From: Myxococcales bacterium
GTDB lineage: Bacteria; Myxococcota_A; Polyangia; Polyangiales; JAFGIB01
Length of the DNA: 45,767 nt
Assembly: GCA_028817905.1 (NCBI GenBank)
Contig: JAPPOR010000276.1
Span: 1-45,767, forward strand
Direction of reading: 5' to 3'
In this document: piece by piece, positions 6,834-15,495 of the stretch
How the letters are laid out: every line of letters begins with the position of its first letter
Position numbering within the stretch: the first letter of the stretch is position 1
Made by a program: the position numbers and the translations under genes
The notes under the pieces: generated by a model
The model's input: only the letters and a program-made list of their open reading frames with translations
What the model was told of the DNA's origin: nothing
Databases searched by the model: none

Positions 6834-9177
6834 CACCCGAAGTGGCATCCCTAACGATGGAAAGAGCCTCCTCGACCCACGGGTCGCGTTCCAGCTGCTT
6901 GCGCCACTTCTCCAGACGCGCTGCCGCGGCCTCACGCGCATCCGCGTCGTCCTGGGCCCGCGCCTTGGCGGACCGATAGCTAACAGGCTCGCTCGAAAGC
7001 ATCGCCGGTTCATCTTCCCCTTCCCTCTCAAACTCCTTGAGGGCCTTGTCCTGTGCCTCCGACCGGGCGCGCCAAGCAGCCTGCTGCAGGGGAACCAGCG
7101 TGTCTTCTTTGCGTTCCAACAGGAACCGCCCGCGCGCCTTGATGTGCTCGAACGCCTCGCTCTTCGCCGTCCGGGTGCGACTGCGCTCGGCAAGCGCAGA
7201 TACGTTCCATCGCACACCCTCCCATGGCCTGTGAGGAAGGGCGTCGATCTTGCTCCAGGGCACGGGGTTATCCAAAAAACGCTCGCCGGCTTCCACGTAG
7301 GGAAGCGGGTCCGCAAGCACGATATCCGGCCGCACGCCGCGTTGCTGAGTGGATTCCCCGTCCACCAGGAAGTACTGCTGCGTGGTGAGCTTGAAGACTC
7401 CCAGGGGGCCCGGGCTGCTGCGCACCAAACGGTCGAGCTCGGCCAGCATCTGGACTGTTCCCTTGCCATGCGTGGGGCCGGTGCCGACCACCAGCGCGCG
7501 CCCGTAGTCCTGCAGCGCACCGGCGACGATCTCGGACGCCGATGCGCTGAAGCGGTCCACCATCACCAGCAACCGGCCATCAAACGCGATCCTCGGATCT
7601 TCGTCCGACAGAACCTGCACGTCCCCGTCCGAGCGCCTGACCTGCACGACGGGCCCTTCCTGAATGAACAGTCCCGCGACCTGGGTGGCCTCGGAGAGCA
7701 GGCCTCCCCCGTTGCCGCGCAGGTCCAGGATCGCGCTCTTGACATTGCGTTTCTGAAACCGCTCGAGCAGGGCGCTCACGTCTTCACTGGCATTGCGCTC
7801 CTTCTCACCACGCTTGCCCCGAGTATTGCCGTAGAAGCTGGGCAGGTAGACGTAGCCGACCGGAGGCTGCTTGGGACCGAGTTTCAGCAGGGCGCCGCGG
7901 GCATAGGTCGCCTCCACGATCACCACATCACGTGTGATGACAATCGCTGTATTCCGGCCATCTGGCTTGCGAATCGACAACGTGACGATCGTGCCCTTGG
8001 GTCCGCGGATCATCTTGACCACTTCCGCCAGGCGCATATCGGTGACATCTACGGAGGTCCCGTCCTGCTGTGCCACCGCCATGATCAGATCGCCTGCGGA
8101 TAGGTCACCCTGACGCCAGGCGGCCCCCCCCGGTACGACTTCACGAACCTCGATGAAGTGGTCACCTTCACTGAGAATGGCGCCAATCCCCTCGAGGGAA
8201 CCGGTCATGCTGATATCGAAGTTGGCCTTGTCATCGGGCGCGAGATAGGCCGTGTGGGGCCCGTATACGGCCGCCACGGCATTGAGAAGCGTTTCCGCGG
8301 CTTCCAGGGGCTCGGGGGTGGCGCGCCTCTGGAAGCGACCGGCCAATGCCGACGAGAGCTCGGCGCGCGCCTTCTGTTCGCGAGCCGTTTCCGTCGCGGG
8401 TGGCGCCTCGTCCTGCGATCGCCCCGCCACTGTGGGGTCGTCGACCTTGGCCCTCCCCTGGCCCTCAGGGGGGGCACCGACCTTGTCCTGCTTCTTTGCT
8501 TGTGCGTCTGCTTCCCCGGTCTGCTCCTTTTCCTGCTCAGCCCGCGCCTCGAACGCTCGCCGCATACGAGACATCCGCTCGAGCACCTGGAGTTCCAAAA
8601 GCCGTCGCCACAGCTGCTTCAGCTCTTCGTCTCCCTGGACGAAGTCGCGCTTTTCAGGGTCGGTCTGCAGCGCCTCTTTGTCCGCCAGGTCAAACGGCTC
8701 CACCGTCAGGTCAGCCACCATCGCCGCGACCTTGTTGCGCTGTTGGGTCAGCAGAGCGGTTCCTAGGCGCGCTAGCTTCAGGTCGCCAGACGCAAGCTGG
8801 TCGCCGAGCTGGGCCGCACGCTCGCGCAGCGCCGCCACCTGCGGTTGGAGCAAGAACTGCTTGCCGGGGTCCAGGTGCTCGATGAAGTACTCAATCGCCT
8901 GCTTGGCCATGGCGTCGTCGATAGGCCGCGCCTTGAGGTGCTGAGCCTGAAGAAACTGCGAGACCGCCCTGGCCAGAATGGCTTCGCGCGGGTCGGGCGC
9001 GGGGAGGGGGGGCAGCTTGAGCGCCTTCGCCGCTCCAGGATGGGACGGGACGTTTGTGTCGGTCATTGCGGACGTGGGAGCCGCTACCTGGGGCCCGGAC
9101 ACAGACGCCCCCGAGGAACAGTTGCAGCCGCCGGCCACCGCCAGCATCAGAATCGAATTGAGCGCGCGTCGGTTCAC
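6796..9177 (-). CDS. prc: Tail-specific protease, S41 family (Prc/Tsp-like) with PDZ domain
   Basis: 793 residues, exported. The N-terminus has a short hydrophobic signal ending in AVAGGC, a weak lipobox, so it may be a lipoprotein or a simple periplasmic enzyme. Order: helical N-domain (60-310, with a charged Gln/Glu/Lys insert at ~205-270), PDZ (about 325-405), S41 protease (435-625) and a charged C-terminal helical region like the Tsp DUF3340 part (650-780). The catalytic Ser/Lys arrangement of Tsp fits S546 in FSASASE, D557 in QDYGRA and K572 in THGKGTVQ. Such proteases degrade periplasmic proteins recognised by their C-termini and help control cell-wall hydrolases. Start GTG 9177. It lies 31 bases after the nucleotidyltransferase gene, so it is probably co-transcribed with it. 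Confidence 0.93.
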   Translation of the reverse strand: MNRRALNSILMLAVAGGCNCSSGASVSGPQVAAPTSAMTDTNVPSHPGAAKALKLPPLPAPDPREAILARAVSQFLQAQHLKARPIDDAMAKQAIEYFIEHLDPGKQFLLQPQVAALRERAAQLGDQLASGDLKLARLGTALLTQQRNKVAAMVADLTVEPFDLADKEALQTDPEKRDFVQGDEELKQLWRRLLELQVLERMSRMRRAFEARAEQEKEQTGEADAQAKKQDKVGAPPEGQGRAKVDDPTVAGRSQDEAPPATETAREQKARAELSSALAGRFQRRATPEPLEAAETLLNAVAAVYGPHTAYLAPDDKANFDISMTGSLEGIGAILSEGDHFIEVREVVPGGAAWRQGDLSAGDLIMAVAQQDGTSVDVTDMRLAEVVKMIRGPKGTIVTLSIRKPDGRNTAIVITRDVVIVEATYARGALLKLGPKQPPVGYVYLPSFYGNTRGKRGEKERNASEDVSALLERFQKRNVKSAILDLRGNGGGLLSEATQVAGLFIQEGPVVQVRRSDGDVQVLSDEDPRIAFDGRLLVMVDRFSASASEIVAGALQDYGRALVVGTGPTHGKGTVQMLAELDRLVRSSPGPLGVFKLTTQQYFLVDGESTQQRGVRPDIVLADPLPYVEAGERFLDNPVPWSKIDALPHRPWEGVRWNVSALAERSRTRTAKSEAFEHIKARGRFLLERKEDTLVPLQQAAWRARSEAQDKALKEFEREGEDEPAMLSSEPVSYRSAKARAQDDADAREAAAARLEKWRKQLERDPWVEEALSIVRDATSGATKFLASDTERP

Positions 9178-9208
9178 TCGGTGACCTTAGCCCGCATCCA
9201 CCCGCAAA

Positions 9209-10207
9209 TCACGCGTCCTCGTTGCTGCCCTGGCCCACGGAGACAATACGGCCCGTTCCGGTCACAATTGCGGCTGTAAGGTCTCGGTCCACAGACGCTC
9301 CTGGCCATAGGACGGTGTCTTCGAGCCTGACGGGGCCGACACGTGCGCCGGATCCCACCACGCAGCGGCGCAGGCAGGCTCTGGGGTCGACCTGTGCCCT
9401 AGCACCCATCAGCACCTCAGTTTCGGGATCGGGTTGCACTCCGGGCCATGTCCGCCGGCCAGACACGAGATCCATATTCGCGGCATGATAGTGGTCGAGC
9501 GACTGCCCCACATCGGCGAAGGGGCCCGAATCGATCACCGCCATCACCCGTTCACCAGCAGCCAGCCAAGCGACAATGCCGTTTCGAAACAGGCATCCTT
9601 GGTCGGGAAGCAAGGCATGGGCGCGGGGAGAAAGCGCATATACGCCCGTGAACATGCAGCGCTGAAGCGAAGGGTTCCGGGGTTCTGCCAGGACTGCCCG
9701 AACCCGGCCCTCGTCATCGACGTCGACTGGACCGAACTTGGCGAAGGGCGGCATCGGCCGCACAACCAAGGTCACCAATGCGTCGCTCGCTGTGTGGACG
9801 GCCAGCAGTTGTGCCACGTCCGGCGCGAACAGCAGCTTCGCGTTCATCACAACAAAGGGGCCCTCCCGGGGGGGGCGCCACGCGTTCTTCACCCCCCCTC
9901 CTGTCCCCAGGATGCGCGGCTCGTGTACGTACGCAACGCCGCCGCCGGTCGACGTGAGAACGCCAACGTGCGGCTCAAAGCTGCGCCGCAAGGCCTGGGC
10001 CAGGTGGTGGGTATTGATCACGAGATCCCTTACGCCGGCAGCAGCCAAGTGCGAGAGCGCGTAAGTTCCGAGCGGGCGGTTGGCCACCGGAACCGCGGGC
10101 TTGGGCAGCTCATCAGTCAAAGGCCGGAGACGGGTACCGAAGCCGGCCGCCACCAGCATCCCACGTAGCCCGGGCACGTCCGTCGAAACGTTGCGCAAAG
10201 CGGCCAC
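9209..10207 (-). CDS. Sugar-1-phosphate nucleotidyltransferase-like protein
   Basis: 332 residues, soluble. The N-terminal signature GFGTRLRPLTDELPKPAVP (22-40) is the nucleotide-binding loop of NDP-sugar pyrophosphorylases, followed by GTGGGVKNA (101-109). These enzymes make NDP-sugars from sugar-1-phosphate and NTP. The C-terminal ~80 residues look like left-handed beta-helix hexapeptide turns. Oddity: at the position of the usual Mg-binding Asp in the (L/V)NGD/NAD motif the protein has MNAK (K124); the second metal Asp seems kept in FADVG (D232). It may still be active with altered metal use, or be regulatory. Substrate is unknown. It sits 7 bases after the UDP-GlcNAc-type dehydrogenase gene. 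Start GTG 10207; ATG at residue 17 is an alternative. Confidence 0.85.
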   Translation of the reverse strand: MAALRNVSTDVPGLRGMLVAAGFGTRLRPLTDELPKPAVPVANRPLGTYALSHLAAAGVRDLVINTHHLAQALRRSFEPHVGVLTSTGGGVAYVHEPRILGTGGGVKNAWRPPREGPFVVMNAKLLFAPDVAQLLAVHTASDALVTLVVRPMPPFAKFGPVDVDDEGRVRAVLAEPRNPSLQRCMFTGVYALSPRAHALLPDQGCLFRNGIVAWLAAGERVMAVIDSGPFADVGQSLDHYHAANMDLVSGRRTWPGVQPDPETEVLMGARAQVDPRACLRRCVVGSGARVGPVRLEDTVLWPGASVDRDLTAAIVTGTGRIVSVGQGSNEDA

Positions 10208-10214
10208 GGGTACG

Positions 10215-11585
10215 TCAGGCCCTGATCACGTTCGGATCACTGCCCCGATAGACACCCCGAGTATCCACGATCAGCGGGGCGTGTTCCCGCACGAGGTCGT
10301 AGTCGACGTCAGTGTGATCCGTGACCAGCATGACAGCATCCTGTCGCGCCAACGTCGCCGCGGTGAGCGGCAAGGAGCTCATCGCTGGGTGGCCGGGCCA
10401 GTTTCGTGTCTGCGGCAGCTCCGGGACAAAGGGGTCATGGTATTCGACGGAAGCACCATGGGCGTGCAGCAGCTTCATGATCTCAAAGCTTGGACTCTCG
10501 CGTGTGTCTCCCACATTCTTCTTGTAGGCCATGCCGAGTACGAGAACACGGCTACCTCGCAGGGCCCTACCGCGTCCATTGAGCGCGAGCTGCAACCGCT
10601 CCAAGGCGTAGCGGGGCATGCTCCGATTGATCTGCCCGGCCAGCTCGATGAAGTGCGTGTCCAGGCCGTACTCCCGGGCCTTCCACGCCAGATAGTACGG
10701 ATCGAGTGGTATGCAGTGGCCACCCCACCCAGGACCGGGATTGAAGCGCATGAACCCGAAGGGTTTGGTCGCCGCAGCATCGAGCACCTCCCAAATGTCG
10801 ACGCCCATGTGCTCGTAGATGACCTTGAGTTCGTTAACAAGCGCAATGTTGACAGCTCGGAAGATGTTTTCGGTTAGCTTGGTGGCCTCGGCAGCCGCAG
10901 CGCTGGAGACGCGCACGACGTTTCCGACGATCTTTCGATAGAGTGCCTCGGCCAGGTCACCCGAGTGTGGCTCGCTGCCACCCACGACCTTGGGAATGGT
11001 GGTGGTGCTATAGTCTGGATTGCCTGGGTCCTCGCGCTCGGGGGAAAAAGCCAGAAAGTACTCGCTTCCAAGTGCGAGTCCGCGCGCGTCTAGCACGCTT
11101 CTGACGAGCTCATCGGTGGTTCCAGGATACGTCGTGGACTCGAGGACAATCAGTTGCCCGGGGCGCAGCCGGTCGCGGATCGACTCGGCGCTCGACCGCA
11201 CATAGGACAGGTCCGGGTCGCGCTGCACAGACAACGGCGTAGGCACACAGATGAGCACAACATCGGCCTCGCCGAGTAGGTCGAAGTCATCGGAACTCCG
11301 AAAGCACCCTCCGCGGGTAGCGGCCTGAATGCGTTCGTCGCCAATGTGCTGGATGTAGCAGCGACCTGCCTGCAGGATCTCGACCTTCTTGGGGTCGACA
11401 TCCAGACCGATCACCGGAAATCCCCGTTCGGCATAGGCCAGGGCGAGGGGCAAGCCTACGTAACCCATCCCGATCACTGCGATGGTGGCTTGCTCGCTGT
11501 CGATCTTTGCCGCCAGCTCGCCTGCGGCCTGGGGTCCAGCGTACATGGGAGCGACGATTCTAACGGACGCCCGCTGCAATTGCAC
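10215..11585 (-). CDS. UDP-N-acetylglucosamine 6-dehydrogenase-type nucleotide-sugar dehydrogenase
   Basis: 456 residues. Oxidises the C6 alcohol of a UDP-sugar to the uronate with two NAD+. Rossmann motif GMGYVGLP is at 39-46; FSPEREDPGN (180-189) is typical of the WbpA/TviB (UDP-GlcNAc/UDP-ManNAc) branch rather than the UDP-glucose branch; the catalytic cysteine is C291 in GWGGHCIPLDP. A C-terminal UDPG_MGDP_dh_C domain follows (LVLGMAYKKNVGDTRESP). GTG 11585 is chosen because AGGAGAGG lies about 6 bases upstream; ATG 11546 lacks a ribosome site. It heads a minus-strand operon with the nucleotidyltransferase and probably prc, and diverges from ugd, so uronic-acid precursors are made on both sides of one control region. 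Confidence 0.92.
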   Translation of the reverse strand: MQLQRASVRIVAPMYAGPQAAGELAAKIDSEQATIAVIGMGYVGLPLALAYAERGFPVIGLDVDPKKVEILQAGRCYIQHIGDERIQAATRGGCFRSSDDFDLLGEADVVLICVPTPLSVQRDPDLSYVRSSAESIRDRLRPGQLIVLESTTYPGTTDELVRSVLDARGLALGSEYFLAFSPEREDPGNPDYSTTTIPKVVGGSEPHSGDLAEALYRKIVGNVVRVSSAAAAEATKLTENIFRAVNIALVNELKVIYEHMGVDIWEVLDAAATKPFGFMRFNPGPGWGGHCIPLDPYYLAWKAREYGLDTHFIELAGQINRSMPRYALERLQLALNGRGRALRGSRVLVLGMAYKKNVGDTRESPSFEIMKLLHAHGASVEYHDPFVPELPQTRNWPGHPAMSSLPLTAATLARQDAVMLVTDHTDVDYDLVREHAPLIVDTRGVYRGSDPNVIRA

Positions 11586-11692
11586 AACGCGCCTCTCCTG
11601 CCCGCGCGAAGGGAGGCCGGCGACCGACAGCGTGCTGCCCCCCCGAAACCAGCCCAGTAGGACTCCTAACTTATTGAAATTGCGCCCATTTA

Positions 11693-11742
11693 GTGAAAGT
11701 GATCAAGCGATCATACGGACTGACTGGAGGCGCTCACTTTCA
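11693..11742. promoter_or_regulatory. Inverted repeats in the divergent dehydrogenase control region
   Basis: Within the 235-bp gap between two divergent sugar-dehydrogenase genes, TGAAAGTGA (11694-11702) is repeated inverted as TCACTTTCA (11734-11742). A second small palindrome, TGATC-AAGC-GATCA, occupies 11700-11713. The area is AT-richer than the genes. These could be operators for coordinated control; no confident -10/-35 pair was found. Confidence 0.4.
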
Positions 11743-11820
11743 TGCGGTGGGTTGCGCGATCTGGTATAGAGCCGCAAGTCGGTTTGGTGACCGCCGCATG
11801 ACGCGAGGAGAGTCCAAGGA

Positions 11821-13134
11821 ATGAAAGTCTGCGTGATCGGAGCAGGGTATGTCGGCCTCGTTACAGGAACGGGTTTCGCCGAGACCGGCAACGACGTGGT
11901 GTGCGCCGATTTGGCTGAAGACAAGGTGGCGGCGTTGCACCGTGGCGAGGTTCCGATCTTTGAGCCAGGTCTGGAGCCACTGATCAAGAACAACGTCGAA
12001 GGCGGTCGCTTGAAGTTCACCACAGACGTCGACGCCGCGATCGCCGATGCCGAGGTGATCTTCGTCGCGGTGGGTACGCCACCGCGCGCGGATGGCGCCG
12101 CGAACCTGATGGCGGTCGACGCGGTGGCGGAGACGGTCGCGAAAGCCACCAGGCGTGAGTGCGTGCTGGTCATGAAGAGCACCGTGCCCGTGGGAACCAA
12201 CGCACGCGTTCGGCGAATCCTGGAGCACGCAGGAACAACCAAGGTGCATGTGGTTTCCAACCCGGAGTTCCTCAAGGAGGGTGACGCGGTCAACGACTTC
12301 ATGCGCCCCGATCGAATCGTCATCGGTTGCGACCCCGAAGACGAGTTCGCCCGTGATCTTATGCGGAGGCTGTACCATCCGCTCACCTTGAGCAGTGAGC
12401 GAATCGTCTGGATGGCGCCCGCCAGTGCTGAGCTCACGAAATACGTAGCAAACACCATGCTGGCCATGCGGATCTCCTTCATGAACGAGATCGCGGCGTT
12501 GTGCGAAGCGGTGAATGCAGATGTTCACGACGTACGCGTGGGCGTGGGAACGGACACGCGCATCGGCCCCAAGTTCTTGTATGCAGGGCCTGGATACGGC
12601 GGCTCATGCTTCCCAAAGGACGTAACCGCCCTGATCCACGTGGCCCGCGAACACAATGTACCCCTCGATTTGGCCACGGCCACCGATGCGGTCAATCAGC
12701 GGCAAAAAGGCGTGATGCTGCGCAAGCTCAAGCAAGCCTTCGAGGGCGACCTGCGCGGCAAGCGGATAGCTGTTTGGGGCATTGCGTTCAAGCCGCGAAC
12801 GGACGACATCCGGGAATCGCCTGCGATCACCCTTATCGAGGGGTTGCTCGCCGAGGGTGCCAAGGTCTCGGCGCACGACCCAGAAGCATGCGAAAACGCC
12901 CGCCAACGTCTGGGCGACGCGGTCGACGTGGTGGACAACCAGTACGATGCCCTCACCGGTGCTTCCGCCCTGGTGCTCGTAACCGAGTGGCGCCAGTACC
13001 AGAACCCCGACTTCGAACGCATCAAGGACGCGCTCGAGACACCTGTGCTGCTCGACGCCCGCAACATCTGGGACACCTACGGCCTTGGTAAGCAAGGGTT
13101 TACCTATCTCGGGATAGGAGTCCGAGGGAGCTGA
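11821..13134 (+). CDS. ugd: UDP-glucose 6-dehydrogenase
   Basis: 437 residues. Converts UDP-glucose to UDP-glucuronate with 2 NAD+, supplying uronic acid for surface polysaccharide. Motifs: Rossmann GAGYVGLV (7-14), VAVGTPP (83-89), STVPVGT (120-126), SNPEFLKEGDAVNDF (146-160) and the catalytic cysteine C263 in GYGGSCFPKD; then FKPRTDDIRESP in the C-terminal domain. Full length for the family. Start ATG 11821, with GAGGAG about 10 bases upstream. The next gene, 15 bases on, encodes a UDP-glucuronate-4-epimerase-like enzyme that would use the product. Confidence 0.95.
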   Translation: MKVCVIGAGYVGLVTGTGFAETGNDVVCADLAEDKVAALHRGEVPIFEPGLEPLIKNNVEGGRLKFTTDVDAAIADAEVIFVAVGTPPRADGAANLMAVDAVAETVAKATRRECVLVMKSTVPVGTNARVRRILEHAGTTKVHVVSNPEFLKEGDAVNDFMRPDRIVIGCDPEDEFARDLMRRLYHPLTLSSERIVWMAPASAELTKYVANTMLAMRISFMNEIAALCEAVNADVHDVRVGVGTDTRIGPKFLYAGPGYGGSCFPKDVTALIHVAREHNVPLDLATATDAVNQRQKGVMLRKLKQAFEGDLRGKRIAVWGIAFKPRTDDIRESPAITLIEGLLAEGAKVSAHDPEACENARQRLGDAVDVVDNQYDALTGASALVLVTEWRQYQNPDFERIKDALETPVLLDARNIWDTYGLGKQGFTYLGIGVRGS

Positions 13135-13149
13135 CGGTTCTAGGCACCC

Positions 13150-14109
13150 ATGCACATTCTTGTCACCGGCGGCGCGGGCTTCATCGGCAGCCATCTTTGC
13201 GAGGCACTGCTAGCCCGCGGCGACACCGTCGTAGCGTTGGACAACTTCAATAGCTACTACGACCCAGCACGGAAGCGCGCAGCGTTGGCCGAGATCCGTC
13301 GCGGCTCGGACCCGGTCCGCTTCCGCTTCTTCGAGGGGGACATTCGAGACCGCGCATTCGTCGACGAGCTGGTAGCCCGCGAGCGGATCGACGCCATTGC
13401 CCACCTCGCCGCGATGGCCGGAGTCCGCGCTTCCATCGGCCAAGCCCTGCTTTACGAAGCCGTCAACGTAATGGGAACGCTGCACGTGCTGGAGGCTGCC
13501 CGGCTTCACGGCATCGATCGAGTGGTGTGCGCTTCCACGTCGTCGGTCTACGGCAACACGACTACGATACCGTTTGTCGAGTCCGACCCCTGTGACTTGC
13601 CCCTGGCGCCCTACCCCGCAAGCAAGCGAAGCGTAGAGCTCCTCGGACACACGTACTACAACCTGCACGGAATGCACTTTACGGCTTTGCGGTTCTTCAC
13701 GGTGTACGGGCCGCGCAACCGCCCAGACATGATGGCCCATCTGCTGCTGGACAACATCGTGCACGGCAAGCCCGTGCAACTCTATGGCGGGGGACAGATG
13801 TGGCGAGACTGGACGTACGTCGGGGATATCGTAGACGGCGTCATGGCAGCGTTGGACCGTCCACTTGGGTACGAAGTCATCAACCTTGGCCGAGGAGAGC
13901 CGGTGCTCCTGAAGGACTTCGTCATGACCCTCGAGCAGCTTGCAGGGGGCGCTTCCCGACTCGACAAAGCGCCTGTGCCAGCGGCAGACGTTGAGCGAAC
14001 CTTCGCGAAGATCGACAAAGCCAAACGTCTGCTCGACTACTCTCCCAGCACAACGCTCGAAGTAGGTGCACAGCACCTATGGCGCTGGTATCAAACGCTT
14101 GCCGAGTAG
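13150..14109 (+). CDS. NAD-dependent epimerase, UDP-glucuronate 4-epimerase-like
   Basis: 319 residues, short-chain dehydrogenase fold. NAD-binding GGAGFIGSH (7-15), catalytic serine region STSSVYG (129-135) and YPASK (Y155, K159). The segment [14 protein letters not shown] is characteristic of UDP-glucuronate 4-epimerases (usually [14 protein letters not shown]), so the likely reaction is UDP-GlcA to UDP-GalA. Position directly after ugd supports this, since ugd makes the substrate. UDP-glucose or GlcNAc epimerase cannot be excluded from sequence alone. Start ATG 13150. A hairpin (14146-14170) lies after the stop. Confidence 0.9.
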   Translation: MHILVTGGAGFIGSHLCEALLARGDTVVALDNFNSYYDPARKRAALAEIRRGSDPVRFRFFEGDIRDRAFVDELVARERIDAIAHLAAMAGVRASIGQALLYEAVNVMGTLHVLEAARLHGIDRVVCASTSSVYGNTTTIPFVESDPCDLPLAPYPASKRSVELLGHTYYNLHGMHFTALRFFTVYGPRNRPDMMAHLLLDNIVHGKPVQLYGGGQMWRDWTYVGDIVDGVMAALDRPLGYEVINLGRGEPVLLKDFVMTLEQLAGGASRLDKAPVPAADVERTFAKIDKAKRLLDYSPSTTLEVGAQHLWRWYQTLAE

Positions 14110-14145
14110 CCAGCCCGAGCTCAACCGGGAAGTTCTGGCCTCGGT

Positions 14146-14170
14146 TCTGCCCAAGCCGCTTGGGTCCAGA
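14146..14170. terminator. Hairpin between convergent genes
   Basis: Stem CCCAAG/CTTGGG (14150-14155 and 14159-14164) around a 3-base loop, extended by TCTG/CAGA after a 2-base bulge. It sits in the 108-bp gap between the convergent epimerase and FHA genes and could stop transcription from both sides. There is no T-tract. Confidence 0.4.
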
Positions 14171-14217
14171 GGCGGTCGTGAGCACCTTCGCCCCGCACCC
14201 AAGAGTCCTGCCGGCGT

Positions 14218-15285
14218 CTATTCCGGTTCCCAGTGCAGGCGCGCGCGATCGTCTGCAAGCAGCAGCTCAAACTGCGGCGACAGTTTGGCAATGCGGACTT
14301 TCACCCTGCGCCCGGGCTGCTCCGCGAAGCACCCGTTCGTGCTGGCGGTGTCGATCGCATAGAGGTTGTTTTCGTGAAGAAACACCACGACGTGCACGCG
14401 AGAGATCCCCGAATCATCGACGTGCGCCAGACAGGCGTCATCGCAGCGATCGTAGGACCCCAAAAGGACCCCTTGCGAAGCTGCCCGTCGACCCAAGAGG
14501 AGTTCCTGCGAGCGACCGTGGGCCGATACGGTGAGTGTCCCGAGCAGCCCCTCATTGCGGTCGAGCAGACCGGCACCGGCCCTTTGCGGTCCAGCTACGA
14601 TCGTAAACGCCGTGCGCGACGCGCCGGCGTCCAAATCGGATCCAAGTCTACCACGCGGCTCCCCATCCCCGCTGGCCGCGGAGTGGCTAGCTGACGCTTG
14701 CGTGTATTGCGTCTGCTGCTCCAGGTATACGGGGTCGGCAACGTGGTCCCATGCTTCCCGCCTTGATGACGAAAGTGGACGCACACCAGTTGGAAGCAGC
14801 ACGAGCGCGTAGCGCCCGACGCTCAGCATCCCAGGACCATCACTGACCAGACCCTGCAGTTGGTTGCTGAAGCAATCGCGGAAGCCCAGGGAGGTGCGGA
14901 GATCCATGGTGCGAAAACTGAGCTTCGCGCTGCCGTTTGTGTAAGGGTGCGTAACCACAAGCAGGTGCCGGAGTGACACTGCGGAGTCGCTAGCCAGCAA
15001 CAGGCCGCAATTGCGATGCCGCCCTACGACCATGCTCGAAATCGCATCCTGGCGACTCTTGACCCAGCACTTGCCGGCCAGGCTTGCGGTACCGACATCG
15101 AAGGCCAGGGTCAGCAGGCCTGGCTGGCTCACGCTACATTGGGCGCGGCGGATCGTGTCGAAGTGCATGTCGAAGAGCGCTTCGAGTTCTGCATACCCCA
15201 CGTGGGCGCCCAAGCCGTCACCCACCACCGTCCGATAGTCGACTGACGAGGAGCTGGGTTCATGCAAGCTGGACTGATCGCTCAT
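14218..15285 (-). CDS. Two-FHA-domain signalling protein
   Basis: About 355 residues, soluble. Two regions resemble FHA phosphothreonine-binding domains. The first, at ~90-190, has VVGRHRNCGLLL with SLRHLLV. The second, at ~245-350, is more canonical: LGSYDRCDDACL, SGISRVHVVV and the TASTNGCF motif, where the Ser-x-x-His and Asn-Gly positions bind the phosphopeptide. The linker is Ser/Gln-rich. It diverges from the giant Ser/Thr kinase gene, so it may be that kinase's substrate or phospho-dependent partner (inference). ATG 15285 is used; a GTG at 15357 in frame would add 24 residues. Neither has a strong ribosome site. Confidence 0.75.
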   Translation of the reverse strand: MSDQSSLHEPSSSSVDYRTVVGDGLGAHVGYAELEALFDMHFDTIRRAQCSVSQPGLLTLAFDVGTASLAGKCWVKSRQDAISSMVVGRHRNCGLLLASDSAVSLRHLLVVTHPYTNGSAKLSFRTMDLRTSLGFRDCFSNQLQGLVSDGPGMLSVGRYALVLLPTGVRPLSSSRREAWDHVADPVYLEQQTQYTQASASHSAASGDGEPRGRLGSDLDAGASRTAFTIVAGPQRAGAGLLDRNEGLLGTLTVSAHGRSQELLLGRRAASQGVLLGSYDRCDDACLAHVDDSGISRVHVVVFLHENNLYAIDTASTNGCFAEQPGRRVKVRIAKLSPQFELLLADDRARLHWEPE

Positions 15286-15347
15286 CAAATGCGGCTTCAG
15301 AGGAGACACCCCAGTGTACCCTTGCTCACGCGTTTTTCGAAGTGGTA

Positions 15348-15386
15348 GAGCACCCACGATCCCCGAGGTATAGGCGGGTGGTGCTC
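15348..15386. promoter_or_regulatory. Inverted repeat in the FHA/kinase divergent region
   Basis: GAGCACC (15348-15354) is repeated inverted as GGTGCTC (15380-15386), extendable to 9 bp with one bulged base. It lies in the ~210-bp region between the divergent FHA and kinase genes. If the FHA gene starts at GTG 15357, this overlaps its start. Function unproven. Confidence 0.3.
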
Positions 15387-15495
15387 CTCAGCTTATGCCC
15401 TCCCCGTCCAACTCGCAGGTCGGCTCATGTCGTCGCGCTAGGTCGAAATCACCACGCATGGACGTGCCGCCGACCAACCCGGTAAGATCTATGAC

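Noticed and set aside
11752-11770. TTGCGC...TATAGA as promoter of ugd
   Set aside because: Only 7 bases separate the hexamers; no -35-like sequence lies at the proper distance from TATAGA.
13210-14076. 288-residue open frame antisense to the epimerase gene
   Set aside because: The sense strand encodes a complete epimerase with all motifs; the antisense product has none.
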